A DNA stretch of 64,000 bases from assembly GCF_006715635.1 (NCBI RefSeq), contig NZ_VFNP01000001.1:1054001-1118000 (forward strand), read 5' to 3'. The first letter of the stretch is position 1, and every line of letters starts with the position of its first letter. Under the pieces are notes generated by a model. It made no database searches. It saw only the letters and a program-made list of their open reading frames with translations, and had not been told where the DNA came from. The stretch comes from Streptomyces sp. SLBN-118. Its GTDB lineage: Bacteria > Actinomycetota > Actinomycetes > Streptomycetales > Streptomycetaceae. Position numbers and translations under genes: made by a program. Positions 17,135-25,949 of the stretch are shown here, one piece after another.

Positions 17135-18286
17135 ATGGAACTCGCTTTCCTCAAGCCGCTCTTCGACCGTCCAGGCCCTTGGGCCTCCGTCTACATCGAC
17201 ACCTCGCGCGCGACCGAGGAGGCCGCGAAGGTCCAGAAACTCCGTGAGCGCTATGTCGCCGCGCAGCTCATCGACGCGGGCGCCGACGCCTACACCGTCA
17301 GGGCGGTGATCGACAGGCTCTCTCACGAGCCGGTGTCCTGGGCGCCCCCCGGCCGGGCGATCTTCGCCGCCGGCGCCGAGGTCGTGCTCGACCTACGGCT
17401 CGCTGTCTCTCCCCCCGACACCGAGGCGAGCTGGTCGATCCTGCCCCACGTCGCGCCGCTCGCAGGCCTGCGTGGCGACGAACCCCCTTGCCTGGTCGCG
17501 TACATCGACCGGACCGGCGCCGATCTGGAACTGCGCGACGCACTCCGCCGCGAGACCCTGGGCCAGGCCAACGGCAAGGAGTGGCGGGGCCGAGGGCATC
17601 GCAGCATTCCCGCCGACCGTTACGAGTGGCACTACCGGAACAAGGTCGAGAACAGCTGGAACGAAACCGCCGACATCATCGCGGGCGAGATCGCGAAGCA
17701 GTGGCGCGAAAGCGACGCCCGGCTGCTGGTCCTGACCGGAGACACCCGCGAGCGCAGGGCCGTGCACAACCGGCTGCCCGAGCAGATCCGGGCCGCTGCC
17801 GTGGAGGCCGAGAGCGGCAGCAGGTCGCCGGGCGCCTCCAAGAGCGTGCTCGACGGGCAGATCGCCGAGGCCTGCGAGGCGTACGCGCGCGACCGGCTCC
17901 AGAGGGCCCTGGAGCGCTTCCGTATCGGCCGCGGCCGCCCGGGCGAGCACCGCACAGCCTCGGTCGACACGGGGCGCGGAGAGGCCGCGGAAGGGGTTCC
18001 GGCAGTGGTGGACGCGGCCCGCAGCCACCAGGTGGCCACGCTCCTGCTCGCGCAGGACGCGTCGGACGCGGCTCGCGACGTCTGGATCGGCCCCGGCGTG
18101 GACGATGTTGCCGTACAGCGCGGCCAGGCACAGGCGATGGGCGTCGCCAAGCCCGTACAGGCACGCGCGGACGACGCGCTGCTGCGGGCGGCCGCGGCGG
18201 CCGACGCAGAGGTGCTGCTCGTGCCTCAGGGGATGCACGGTCCGGCGGGCGGACTGGGTGCGGTGCTGCGCTGGAGTACGCCCTGA
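17135..18286 (+). CDS. Rv2629-like bacterial eRF1-family protein (baeRF/Vms1-like)
   Basis: A 383-residue protein matching the Rv2629-type family: MELAFLKPLFDRPGPWASVY at the start, a middle domain with CLVAYIDRTGADLELRD, then ENSWNETADIIAGEIAKQWR, and a C-terminal domain with LLLAQD and DDALLRAAAAADAEVLLVP. The fold relates to archaeal/eukaryal release factor eRF1 and Vms1, a peptidyl-tRNA hydrolase of ribosome quality control; the mycobacterial protein is hypoxia-induced. Whether it acts on ribosomes is not established. The ATG follows GGGGGAGATC, a good ribosome site. It is monocistronic, ending at a hairpin. Confidence 0.8.
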   Translation: MELAFLKPLFDRPGPWASVYIDTSRATEEAAKVQKLRERYVAAQLIDAGADAYTVRAVIDRLSHEPVSWAPPGRAIFAAGAEVVLDLRLAVSPPDTEASWSILPHVAPLAGLRGDEPPCLVAYIDRTGADLELRDALRRETLGQANGKEWRGRGHRSIPADRYEWHYRNKVENSWNETADIIAGEIAKQWRESDARLLVLTGDTRERRAVHNRLPEQIRAAAVEAESGSRSPGASKSVLDGQIAEACEAYARDRLQRALERFRIGRGRPGEHRTASVDTGRGEAAEGVPAVVDAARSHQVATLLLAQDASDAARDVWIGPGVDDVAVQRGQAQAMGVAKPVQARADDALLRAAAAADAEVLLVPQGMHGPAGGLGAVLRWSTP

Positions 18287-18307
18287 CTTCCGCTGAACCA
18301 ACGCATA

Positions 18308-18337
18308 AGGTCGTGCCGGATTCCTCCGGCACGACCT
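18308..18337. terminator. Hairpin terminator
   Basis: A perfect 13-bp stem, AGGTCGTGCCGGA with its complement around a 4-nt loop, lies between the converging baeRF-like gene and the DUF7848 remnant. Confidence 0.75.
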
Positions 18338-18350
18338 CGTCGCGGTCAAC

Positions 18351-18586
18351 TCACTCGTGCCGCCAGGTATGCCACGGGCGCGTGATCCGCTCCCGGAAGG
18401 AGTGGTGCGAGGGGTTCCTGCCGTAGTGCTTCAGCACCCAGAGCTGCCCGTCGGCGAACTCCTCGGTGGCGTCCGAGCACTCCCCGCACACCGCGCACTC
18501 CATCGCGTACGTCGTTGCTCGGCGTCCGGCTCACGGTCGGGCTCCAGGGTCCACGCCTCGTGCCGGATCACTGAGCGCGTACTCAT
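18351..18586 (-). pseudogene. DUF7848 family gene with a single-base frameshift
   Basis: The first frame reads MSTRSVIRHEAWTLEPDREP and DAEQ, then loses homology. One base later the sequence continues as TTYAMECAVCGECSDATEEF, then ADGQLWVLKHYGRNPSHHSF, and ends RERITRPWHTWRHE followed by a stop at 18351. Together these make the ~78-residue DUF7848 protein usual in Streptomyces, with a CxxC pair. A single missing base near 18514-18518 (GAGCA_ACGACG) explains the break. The start overlaps the upstream HATPase gene by 4 nt (ATGA), the normal arrangement of this pair. A sequencing error is the alternative. Confidence 0.7.
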
Positions 18587-19005
18587 CCTCGTACCTCCCC
18601 GCCCAGCTCGGCCCACACCCGCTTGCCCCACGGCAGCTGCTCGGTTCCCCAGTCCCTGGCCAGCGTCCCCACGAGGGCCAAGCCGCGACCGTCCTCGTCC
18701 CCGGTGTTCGTCTCCCTGCGTACCGGAGACACCTTCGAGAGGTCCACGACGCCGATACGCACGCATGCCGTCCCCGGGCGGTCGATGACGACCCGGATGG
18801 ATTCTCTCCGCGCATGCTGGACGGCATTGGACACCAGCTCGGAGATGATCAGGGCTCCGTCCTCGGCCAGGTCGTCCAGTCCCCAGACGGACAGGGCGAC
18901 GCGCACCAGGCGCCGGGCGGTGGCGGCGCTCTCGGGCTCTCGCGGCAGGGTCTCGCTGTACCCGGGGTGCCCAGTCGGACGGGCCCGGGTTGTAGGTTGC
19001 GGCAT
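18583..19005 (-). CDS. ATP-binding protein of the RsbW/anti-sigma HATPase type
   Basis: A 140-residue GHKL ATPase. The N box is ALIISELVSNAVQHAR and the G box region is DGRGLALVGTLARDWG, followed by the short C-terminal strand KRVWAELGG. Streptomyces carry dozens of such single-domain serine kinases/anti-sigma-like proteins, often paired with a DUF7848-type small protein and an XRE regulator, as here. Targets are unknown. It is translationally coupled to the frameshifted gene at 18351 and follows the XRE/TPR gene by 125 nt. Confidence 0.82.
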   Translation of the reverse strand: MPQPTTRARPTGHPGYSETLPREPESAATARRLVRVALSVWGLDDLAEDGALIISELVSNAVQHARRESIRVVIDRPGTACVRIGVVDLSKVSPVRRETNTGDEDGRGLALVGTLARDWGTEQLPWGKRVWAELGGEVRG

Positions 19006-19130
19006 GTCGGTCTGCTTCCTCAGATCGGCCGAGCCCCGGGGCCGGTCGCACGGCCGCCGGGGCGCTGTCCGTTCATGTAAGCGACATGCCGGGAACGCTG
19101 ACAGGGGCGCAACGTCCCACTTTCACCCCG

Positions 19131-20345
19131 CTATTCGCCAACCCCCAGGAACTCGGCCAACGGCCGGAGTCCCGGCGGGTGGTTGGGGAGCGCCCACAGA
19201 TCGCGCACGATGGCCACGGCCAATGTGTGGTGCTGCATCCACGTCGGCGCCACTCGGCGCAGGGACTCCAGGGTCTTCACTGCTCCGGCCGCGTCCCCGA
19301 TGTCCGTGTGGGCTCGGGCCACGTCCAGCAGCAGCCACGTCCGCCAGGACGGCGGGGTGTCCTTGCTCAGCCGCATCCCCTTGGCCAGCGCCAAGGCGTC
19401 CTGCGGGTGCCCGTACTGGACTGCGAGCCGGACGCGTTCGATGCGGACCGATGACGGGCTGAAGACGCTGACCATACGGTTGTCGCTGCCCTCGGGCAGC
19501 TTCGAGACTCGTGCGGCTTCCTTCTCTGCCGTCTCCATCATCGCCGCCGCGCGCTCGTAGTCGCCGCTTCGCGCGGCCGACGTGGCGGCGCTCATGGTCA
19601 GCGCGCCCCACACCTTCAGGCCGTCGGCTGTCTCGTCACGACCAGCGTCGACCATGTCGTCGGCGGCACGGAGGGCGATGCTCAGTGCGTCTTCGAGGCG
19701 CCCCTGCCGCTGGTAGGTCCACGCCGCGGAGTTCACGATCATCGGTAGAAGCAGTGGATCGGAGGACTCTCCCGCCGCGTCTATGGCGCGCTCCAGGCTC
19801 GTCAGCGCAAGGTCCGTCTTGCCCATCCGCACGGCGACGTGTCCGGCGAGCTGAAGCGCCTTGCCCAGGGCTGCGAATCCGGCCCTGCGGTCGTCGTCGT
19901 TGCCCGAGGCCGTGGCAGTGCGCGCATCCGAGAGCAAGTCCGGCAGCGCCTTCATCACCGTGTCGAACTCGGCGGCGTGGTACTGCGTCCAGCCGTCCGC
20001 GATCTGCTCGCGGAGACGGTCCAGCGAGAAGTCAGGCCCTGGCGGCTGCGGCTCCGGCCCCCAGAGCACAGGCATGATGGCGCGGCGCACCGCTACGAAG
20101 CGCGGTCCGTCGTTCTCGCCTGTGGAGGACACCGCAGGCGGGTCGCCCAGAAGCGTGGTCAGCTCCACACCGAGGCCGTTCGCCAACGCGTGCAGCGTGG
20201 GGAGGCGTGCCGAGTGCTTCCGCCCTTGTTCGAGTTGACGGATCACATCGACGGACACATTGGAGCGCTCGGCCAGTTCCTCTTGCGTCAGGGAGGCCAG
20301 ACGGCGCAGGCGGCGCAGGGTCCGTCCCAGATCTTCGTTTGCCAC
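19131..20345 (-). CDS. XRE-family HTH regulator with TPR-like repeats
   Basis: A 404-residue protein. Residues 5-60 form the Cro/CI helix-turn-helix (LGRTLRRLRRLASLTQEELA, then RSNVSVDVIRQLEQGRK), followed by a linker and a long helical region with TPR-like pairs (LQLAGHVAVRMGKTDLALTS, AWTYQRQGRLEDALSIALRA, DVARAHTDIGDAAGAVKTLE). Such regulators partner with the HATPase/DUF7848 pair in Streptomyces and may sense a small ligand through the repeats. GTG 20345 (VANEDLG) is chosen because it matches the common N-terminus of the group; GTG 20366 is possible. Neither has a good ribosome site. It sits just downstream of tRNA-Pro. Confidence 0.82.
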   Translation of the reverse strand: MANEDLGRTLRRLRRLASLTQEELAERSNVSVDVIRQLEQGRKHSARLPTLHALANGLGVELTTLLGDPPAVSSTGENDGPRFVAVRRAIMPVLWGPEPQPPGPDFSLDRLREQIADGWTQYHAAEFDTVMKALPDLLSDARTATASGNDDDRRAGFAALGKALQLAGHVAVRMGKTDLALTSLERAIDAAGESSDPLLLPMIVNSAAWTYQRQGRLEDALSIALRAADDMVDAGRDETADGLKVWGALTMSAATSAARSGDYERAAAMMETAEKEAARVSKLPEGSDNRMVSVFSPSSVRIERVRLAVQYGHPQDALALAKGMRLSKDTPPSWRTWLLLDVARAHTDIGDAAGAVKTLESLRRVAPTWMQHHTLAVAIVRDLWALPNHPPGLRPLAEFLGVGE

Positions 20346-20521
20346 GCTGCCACGGTACGCCGCCACGATATCGAGGGAACGCCGCCGAAGGTGCCGGCAG
20401 AGACGCCTTCGTCGGGTCATTCGCGTACAGCGTCCACAGAAGACAACTGTCGGTCCTCCAGCCGTGCGACCAAGGCTTATTGCCCCGCGAGGCGCTGAGA
20501 CGACGGCCCCGGAAACGATCG

Positions 20522-20555
20522 AGGGCCCTGTTTCACCGAAGTGAAACAAGGCCCT
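20522..20555 (-). terminator. Terminator downstream of tRNA-Pro
   Basis: Arms 20522-20536 and 20541-20555 form a stem of 15 bp with one mismatch and a CGAA tetraloop, 29 nt beyond the tRNA 3' end. Confidence 0.7.
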
Positions 20556-20583
20556 GACCTGGGCTCGAAGCCCTGTTGCACCG

Positions 20584-20657
<74 letters not shown>

Positions 20658-20742
20658 TTGCGCGATTCCTCCCGGTTTCCCGGTTGAGCGCGCAGGAGAA
20701 CACTACCTCACAGCGCCGGACCGCCCGACGCGCGGCCTGCGG

Positions 20743-21291
20743 TCATTCGCTCCCGGCCGCCGAGTGGGACGTCGGGGAGTCGACTGGTCCGGACGAATTC
20801 CAGCCAGGCGTGCGCACATCGAGTCGTAGCTCCTCGGGCATGACCTCCTGGCCGCAGTGGCGGCAGCTGTGGACCAGGTCCAGCTCGTCGCCGCAGGAGT
20901 GGCCGAAGACGGCGGGTGGCTCGTCGACGAGCCACCGGTCGCCCTACGCGCGCAGCGTGGTCAGCACCACGAGCAGGTCCCTCCCCGGCTCGGTGAGGTG
21001 GTACTCGAAGCGCGGAGGGTACTCGCTTTACTGCCGCCGGGTGAGGACACCGACGGACTCAAGATGACGCAGACGCGCGGTGAGGACATCGCGGGGAGCG
21101 CCGGTGACGCGTGCGATCGCGGCGAAGCGGCGGTTGCCGAAGCTGATCTCCCGCACCGCGAGGAGCGACCACTTCTCGCCGACGGCCTGGAGCGGGCGGC
21201 GATCGAGCAGGGCCGGCCACGCGAGTCCGGGGCGCGTGCGGGGAGCGTGCGGTCCTCGGTGGTGCGTGCCTTCATGCCACTGGGTTGCCAC
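20743..21291 (-). pseudogene. HxlR-family regulator broken by two in-frame nonsense codons
   Basis: One continuous frame carries a complete HxlR-type winged-helix protein interrupted twice. It reads LQAVGEKWSLLAVREISFGN, RRFAAIARVTGAPRDVLTAR, LRHLESVGVLTRRQ, then TAA (21028-21030) where homologues have Tyr; then SEYPPRFEYHLTEPGRDLLV, VLTTLRA, then TAG (20944-20946) where Trp is expected; then GDRWLVDEPPAVFGHSCGDE and a CxxC-containing tail. The frame is otherwise intact and ends at TGA 20743. GTG 21291 is the likely original start. The divergent neighbour is the DUF309 gene. Confidence 0.8.
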
Positions 21292-21347
21292 GTCCAACTC
21301 ACTCCCTGCCGTCCGTTGCCGCTCCCGCGCGGGGGGACAATCGATAC

Positions 21348-21821
21348 GTGGACAAGGCACGCAGGGACCGCGACGCCGAAGGGCGCGCCCGCAACGCACG
21401 GCCTCGCGACGGGCTGGGGCGCCCCCTCCCGTACGGGGCAGAGGGAGTGGAACGTCAGCCTGAAGGCATCGTCCGCACCGCCGGCCAGAGCCTCGCCGAT
21501 GCGCAGCGGCTGCTCGACGCGGGCATGCCCTTCCACGCCCACGAGGTCTTCGAGGACGCCTGGAAGACCGGGCCCGAGGCGGAGCGCGAGCTGTGGCGCG
21601 GACTCGCGCAGCTGGCGGTGGGGCTCACGCATGCCGCGCGCGGCAATGCGGCGGGCGGCGGGCGGCTGCTGCTGCGTGGCGCGGACCGGATCTCCGGCTA
21701 TCGCGATCCGTACGCCATCGATGTGGCCGGTCTGACGGCCTGGGCTCGGGGGCTCGCGGCCCGGCTCGACGGACCGGTGGACGCCGTCGCGGAGGCTCCC
21801 CGGCTGACCTCAGTCCCGTAG
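21348..21821 (+). CDS. DUF309 domain protein
   Basis: A 157-residue protein whose core FHAHEVFEDAWKTGPEAERE, then LWRGLAQLAVGLTHAARGNA and GGGRLLLRGA, is the DUF309 signature with the conserved His/Glu pairs. No function is established for the family. GTG 21348 gives the shortest sensible N-terminus. It is divergent from the HxlR pseudogene and its last 12 nt overlap the convergent lutC 3' end. Confidence 0.85.
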   Translation: MDKARRDRDAEGRARNARPRDGLGRPLPYGAEGVERQPEGIVRTAGQSLADAQRLLDAGMPFHAHEVFEDAWKTGPEAERELWRGLAQLAVGLTHAARGNAAGGGRLLLRGADRISGYRDPYAIDVAGLTAWARGLAARLDGPVDAVAEAPRLTSVP

Positions 21822-22442
21822 CAGCACGACCTCGAGCGTGCGGGGACCATGGACGCCCTCGACCCGGTCGAGCTCGATGTCACTGGTGGCCGAGGGACCG
21901 GAGATCCAGGTCAGCGGGCGCGTCGGGTCGATCCGCGGCATGGCCTGCGGTACGGAGGCGACGACCTGCCCGGGGGCTCGTACGACGCAGATGTGCAGGT
22001 CCACAACGAGCGTCAGCGCCCGGCGTCCCTGCGCGGGTCCCGCGTCCAGGACGATCGTGCCGGTCTCGGCGATCGCCAGGGCGCAGCCGGTCACCACGGC
22101 GTCGATGGCGTCGAGCTCGTACGCAGTGAGCGGACCCTCGTCGGTGCGCGGTTCGGCGCTCGTGTCCGTGAGCCACGCTGCGGGCAGCCCCTCCGGTACG
22201 GCGACCGACCTCGCGCCGTGCGTGTCGAGCAACTCGGCGATGAGGGCGGGCAGTTCGTCTTCCGTGGCACGGTGCACAATCGCCCGGTAGTCGGCGAGAT
22301 TCTCGTGCAGCAGATCGAGGATCGCGGCCGGATCGTCCGGGGTGTGGGTGGTGAGGTAGTCGCGGGCGGGCTCGGGCGTCTCGGGGGCGTCGGCCACGGC
22401 CGCACGGACCCGGGCGAGGATGCTCTCGCGTGAGGCGCTCAT
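21810..22442 (-). CDS. lutC: LutC-like LUD domain protein (lactate utilisation)
   Basis: A 210-residue LUD (YkgG/LutC) protein. Typical segments are ILARVRAAVAD at the N-terminus, AVVTGCALAIAETGTIVLDA with the family's A-E-T-G-T/S-I signature, LVVDLHICVV and WISGPSATSDIELDRVEGVHGPR. It is one of three subunits of the LutABC L-lactate oxidation system described in Bacillus. The ATG overlaps the lutB stop by 4 nt (ATGA), so the three genes form one coupled operon. No LutR/LldR regulator gene is adjacent. Confidence 0.88.
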   Translation of the reverse strand: MSASRESILARVRAAVADAPETPEPARDYLTTHTPDDPAAILDLLHENLADYRAIVHRATEDELPALIAELLDTHGARSVAVPEGLPAAWLTDTSAEPRTDEGPLTAYELDAIDAVVTGCALAIAETGTIVLDAGPAQGRRALTLVVDLHICVVRAPGQVVASVPQAMPRIDPTRPLTWISGPSATSDIELDRVEGVHGPRTLEVVLLRD

Positions 22443-23878
22443 GTGCGGTTCTTCTTCCCGTTCGTCCGGTTCTTCTTCCACCAGTCACGGAAGGACTGGG
22501 CCGGCAGCTCGGGCAGTTCCCTGGCCGCGGTCCACGGGCCTGCGCCCGGGAGTGTCCTCGGATGCAGTCTGCGGGTCCTGGCGGCGGCCTTCTCCCCGGC
22601 GGCGAGCGCGGCCGGATGGTCGAGGACCCAGCCCGCCGCCTTGATCGCCGCCCTTTCCACGCGGTGTCCCTTGCCGCCCTGGTCCGCGACCTTCTCCCGG
22701 AGGTGGACAAGGACTTCGGGGATGTCGATGGCGACCGGGCACACCTCGTAGCAGGCGCCGCACAGCGAGGACGCGTACGGCAGCGAGGCGTCGATCTCGC
22801 TCTGGATTCCCCGCAGCTGGGGGGAGAGGATGGCGCCGATCGGGCCGGGGTAGACGGAGCCGTAGGCATGGCCGCCGGCCCGCTCGTACACCGGGCAGAC
22901 GTTCAGGCAGGCCGAGCAGCGGATGCAGCGCAGCGCCTGGCGGCCGACCTCGTCGGCGAGCGAATCGGTTCTGCCGTTGTCGAGCAGGACCAGATGGAAG
23001 GTCCCCGGTCCGTCCGCGTCGGCGGTTCCCGTCCACATCGACGTGTACGGGTTCATGCGCTCAGCGGTCGAGGAGCGTGGCAGGGTCTGCAGGAAGACCT
23101 CCAGATCGCGCCAGGTGGGGACCACCTTCTCGATGCCGACGACGGAGATCAGGGTCTCGGGGAGGGTCAGGCACATCCGGCCGTTGCCCTCGGACTCGAA
23201 GACGACGATGGTGCCGGTCTCGGCGACCATGAAATTGGCGCCGGAGACGCCGACCTTCGCGCGCAGGAATTTCTCCCGCAGATGCAGGCGTGCTGCTTCG
23301 GCGAGGTCGGCGGGAGCTTCGGTCAGTCCCTCCGGGGCCGCTCTGCCCCAACTGCCCATTTCCTTGCGGAAGATGTCGCGGATTTCGCCGCGATTGCGGT
23401 GGATCGCCGGGACGAGGATGTGCGACGGACGGTCGTGGCCGAGCTGCACGATGAGTTCGGCGAGGTCGGTCTCGTACGCGGCGATGCCCTCGGCCTCCAG
23501 CGCTTCGTTGAGGCCGATCTCCTGGGTGGCCATCGACTTGACCTTGACGACTTCGTTCTGGCCCGTCGCCTTGACCAGATCGGCGACGATGCGATTGGCC
23601 TCGGCGGCATCGGCCGCCCAGTGGACGGTGCCCCCGGCCGCGGTGACCGACGCCTCCAACTGCTCCAGATAGCGGTCGAGATGGCGGAGCGTGTGGTTCT
23701 TGATCTGCTTGCCCGCTTCGCGCAGCCGCGCCCAGTCCTCCAGCTCCGCCACGGCTTTTGCCCGCTTGTCGCGGATGGTGTGGGTCGCGTGGCGCAGATT
23801 GGCGCGCAGCGTCACATCCTGGACGGCGTCCCTGGCGGCCCTGGGGAAGGACGGCATACCGAGATATGTACCGCTCAC
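22439..23878 (-). CDS. lutB: LutB-like iron-sulfur LUD protein (lactate utilisation)
   Basis: A 479-residue protein of full family length. The N-terminal LUD domain includes VKVKSMATQEIGLNEAL and ANFMVAETGTIVVFESEGNG. The C-terminal part has two ferredoxin-type cysteine clusters, CIRCSACLNVCPVY and CGACYEVCPVAI, for [4Fe-4S] binding. Together with LutA and LutC it should oxidise L-lactate to pyruvate. GTG 23878 is chosen because it overlaps the lutA stop (GTGA) and has GAGGAGCC in front; ATG 23857 is a weaker alternative. The C-terminus is rich in Lys/Asn, probably disordered. Confidence 0.9.
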   Translation of the reverse strand: MSGTYLGMPSFPRAARDAVQDVTLRANLRHATHTIRDKRAKAVAELEDWARLREAGKQIKNHTLRHLDRYLEQLEASVTAAGGTVHWAADAAEANRIVADLVKATGQNEVVKVKSMATQEIGLNEALEAEGIAAYETDLAELIVQLGHDRPSHILVPAIHRNRGEIRDIFRKEMGSWGRAAPEGLTEAPADLAEAARLHLREKFLRAKVGVSGANFMVAETGTIVVFESEGNGRMCLTLPETLISVVGIEKVVPTWRDLEVFLQTLPRSSTAERMNPYTSMWTGTADADGPGTFHLVLLDNGRTDSLADEVGRQALRCIRCSACLNVCPVYERAGGHAYGSVYPGPIGAILSPQLRGIQSEIDASLPYASSLCGACYEVCPVAIDIPEVLVHLREKVADQGGKGHRVERAAIKAAGWVLDHPAALAAGEKAAARTRRLHPRTLPGAGPWTAARELPELPAQSFRDWWKKNRTNGKKNRT

Positions 23879-24585
23879 GGAAGGGGCTCCTCCTCGGTGC
23901 AGGCCAGGATGTCGGCGATGTGCAGGGCGCGCTGCGGGGCGTCCTGACGGCGCAGAATGCCGCCGATGTGCATCAGACAGGAGTTGTCGACGGCGCACAG
24001 CACATCGGCGCCCGTGGCCAGCGCGTTGCGGGCCTTGTCCTGGCCCATGGCGGCGGAGACGTCGGCGTTCTTGACGGCGAAGGTTCCGCCGAAGCCGCAG
24101 CACTCTTCCGCGACGGGCAGCTCCCGCAGCTCCAGGCCCTTGACCGCTTCGAGGAGTCTGCGCGGCCGGTCCCCCAGGCCAAGGGCCCGCAATCCGTGGC
24201 AGGTGGGGTGGTAGGTGACGGTGTGCGGGAAGAAGGCGCCGACATCCGTGACACCCAGGACGTCGACCAGGAACTCGGTGAGTTCGTACGTACGGGCGGG
24301 GAGCGCCGTCTCCCCGAACTTCGGATAGTGCTCGCGCACCATCGCCGCGCACGACCCCGACGGCGTGACGACATATTCGTAACCCTGGAAGGCCTGTGCC
24401 GTGCGCCGCACCAGGGGCTCGGTCTCCCGCCGGTAGCCGGTGTTGTACTGCGGCTGTCCGCAACAGGTCTGCCCGGCCGGGAAGTCCACCTCCACACCCA
24501 GCCGTTCCAGGAGTCTGACGGTCGCGATGCCCGTGGCCGGATACACCGCGTCGTTGACGCAGGTGACGAAGAGTGCGACACGCAT
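23875..24585 (-). CDS. lutA: LutA-like CCG-domain iron-sulfur protein (lactate utilisation)
   Basis: A 236-residue protein with two cysteine-rich CCG domains: TCCGQPQYNTGY near residue 40 and EECCGFGGTFAVKNADVSAA near residue 160, plus YHPTCHGLRALG. These bind a [4Fe-4S] or noncubane cluster and pass electrons in the LutABC lactate oxidase. It begins the lutABC operon, 82 nt from the divergent cobF gene, so the two share a promoter region. The length matches the family (about 240 aa). Confidence 0.9.
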   Translation of the reverse strand: MRVALFVTCVNDAVYPATGIATVRLLERLGVEVDFPAGQTCCGQPQYNTGYRRETEPLVRRTAQAFQGYEYVVTPSGSCAAMVREHYPKFGETALPARTYELTEFLVDVLGVTDVGAFFPHTVTYHPTCHGLRALGLGDRPRRLLEAVKGLELRELPVAEECCGFGGTFAVKNADVSAAMGQDKARNALATGADVLCAVDNSCLMHIGGILRRQDAPQRALHIADILACTEEEPLP

Positions 24586-24667
24586 GGTCGGAGGATATGC
24601 CGCGACCGGCGGCCCTCGGAAGCCTGCGCGATCAGCCGGACGAGGGGTGTCCCGCATAATCGGTGGG

Positions 24668-25423
24668 GTGAGAAAGCTCTATGTGATCGGCATCGGAGCG
24701 GGCGACCCCGACCAGCTGACCTTGCAGGCGGTCAAGGCCCTGAACAAGGCGGATGCGTTCTTCATCCTCGACAAGGGCGAGGAGAAGTCGGATCTGATCC
24801 GGCTGCGGCGGGACATTCTCGACGCCCATGTCGAGAACCGCGCCTATCGTCTGATCGAGGCGCGCGACCCGGAGCGGGACCGGGAAACATCGGACTACTC
24901 CCCCGCTGTCGACGACTGGCGCCGCCGCCGTGCCGATCTGTACGAGCGGTTCATCGCCGAGGAGCTGGGTGATGAGGAGTGCGGTGCGTTTCTGGTGTGG
25001 GGCGATCCCGCGCTGTACGACTCCACGCTCGCTGTCCTCGAGGAGATCCTGGAGCGGGGCACGGTCACCTTCGACCATGAGGTGGTGCCCGGCGTCAGCA
25101 GCGTCTCGTCACTGCTGGCCCGGCATCGCACGGGCCTGAACCGGGTGGGCCGCGCGGTGCAGATCACCACGGGCCGCCGGCTCGCCGAGGGCTGGCCGGA
25201 GGGCGTGGACGACGTCGTGGTGATGCTCGACGCGCGGCAGGCGTTCACCCGCCATCTCGACCAGGACCTCTACATCTACTGGGGCGCCTACGTGGGCACG
25301 GAGGACGAGATCCTGGTCTCGGGCAGACTCGCGGAGGTGTCCGGGCGGATCGAGGAGCTGCGGGCCGAGGCGCGGGCACGGAAGGGCTGGATCATGGACA
25401 CCTATCTGCTGCGGCGCGGCTGA
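24668..25423 (+). CDS. cobF: Precorrin-6A synthase (deacetylating)
   Basis: A 251-residue tetrapyrrole methyltransferase. The N-terminal strand-loop KLYVIGIGAGDPDQLTLQAV and the mid region FLVWGDPALYDST plus VVPGVSSVSSLLARH fit the SAM-binding family; the C-terminal IYWGAYVGTEDEIL, GRLAEV and GWIMDTYLLRR match CobF. CobF extrudes the C20 acetyl group and methylates C1 of precorrin-5 in the aerobic cobalamin pathway. No other cob genes are present in this window, so the rest must lie elsewhere. GTG 24668 directly precedes the first strand. Confidence 0.88.
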   Translation: MRKLYVIGIGAGDPDQLTLQAVKALNKADAFFILDKGEEKSDLIRLRRDILDAHVENRAYRLIEARDPERDRETSDYSPAVDDWRRRRADLYERFIAEELGDEECGAFLVWGDPALYDSTLAVLEEILERGTVTFDHEVVPGVSSVSSLLARHRTGLNRVGRAVQITTGRRLAEGWPEGVDDVVVMLDARQAFTRHLDQDLYIYWGAYVGTEDEILVSGRLAEVSGRIEELRAEARARKGWIMDTYLLRRG

Positions 25424-25459
25424 CGGACTCCCGTCCCCGGCCCTGCTTCGCCGCGGGGT

Positions 25460-25927
25460 TCAGCTGTCGGCGCTGCCCTCGGTGCGCAGTTGCTCGGCTG
25501 CTTCCCGGTAGGCCTCGGCGGCGCGGGCGAAGTAGTCGAAAAGGGCGTCGAGCTGCTCGGGCGAGTATCCGCCGAGGATCTCGCCGATCTTCTGCCGGGC
25601 GGGAGCCATGACGCGGTCGAGGTCGGCGGGGCTGCTGACCGGCTCGACGATGACCTTGCGCCGGTCGCCGGGATCGGCTGCGCGGCGGACGTAGCCCGCC
25701 CGCTCCAGCCGGTCGATCAGCCGGGTGGTCGGCCCTGTCGTCAGTCCGGTGCGAGCGCCCAGTTCACCGGGGGTCATCGCCCCCGCCAGCTGCAGGATGT
25801 TGAGCGCGTACAGGTCGGTGGCCCCGAGGTCACAGGCTCTGGCGCTCGCGTGGCCGTGCAGCATCACCGCGCTCAGATACTGGCGGTAGATCTGGCTCGC
25901 GTCGGGTCGCATGGCCGGCGTTGACAC
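25460..25927 (-). CDS. MarR-family transcriptional regulator
   Basis: A 155-residue winged-helix regulator: ALNILQLAGAMTPGELGART, then GLTTGPTTRLIDRLERAGYV and RRAADPGDRRKVIVEP, the recognition helix and wing with the DxRxK/R motif. The GTG start has GGAGGAG 6 nt upstream. It is divergent from the SnoaL-like gene at 26017, with three copies of a dyad in the shared spacer, so it probably represses both genes and responds to a phenolic or similar ligand. That ligand is unknown. Confidence 0.88.
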   Translation of the reverse strand: MSTPAMRPDASQIYRQYLSAVMLHGHASARACDLGATDLYALNILQLAGAMTPGELGARTGLTTGPTTRLIDRLERAGYVRRAADPGDRRKVIVEPVSSPADLDRVMAPARQKIGEILGGYSPEQLDALFDYFARAAEAYREAAEQLRTEGSADS

Positions 25928-25949
25928 GGGCTCCTCCGTTCCCTAATCT

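Noticed and set aside
20989..21291. The HxlR gene taken as a short but functional regulator ending at the TAA
   Set aside because: The frame beyond the stop encodes the rest of a normal HxlR wing and C-terminal tail, so truncation by mutation is the better reading.
24668..25423. cobF as part of a local cobalamin cluster
   Set aside because: No other cobalamin gene lies in the window; its neighbours are lactate utilisation and MarR genes.
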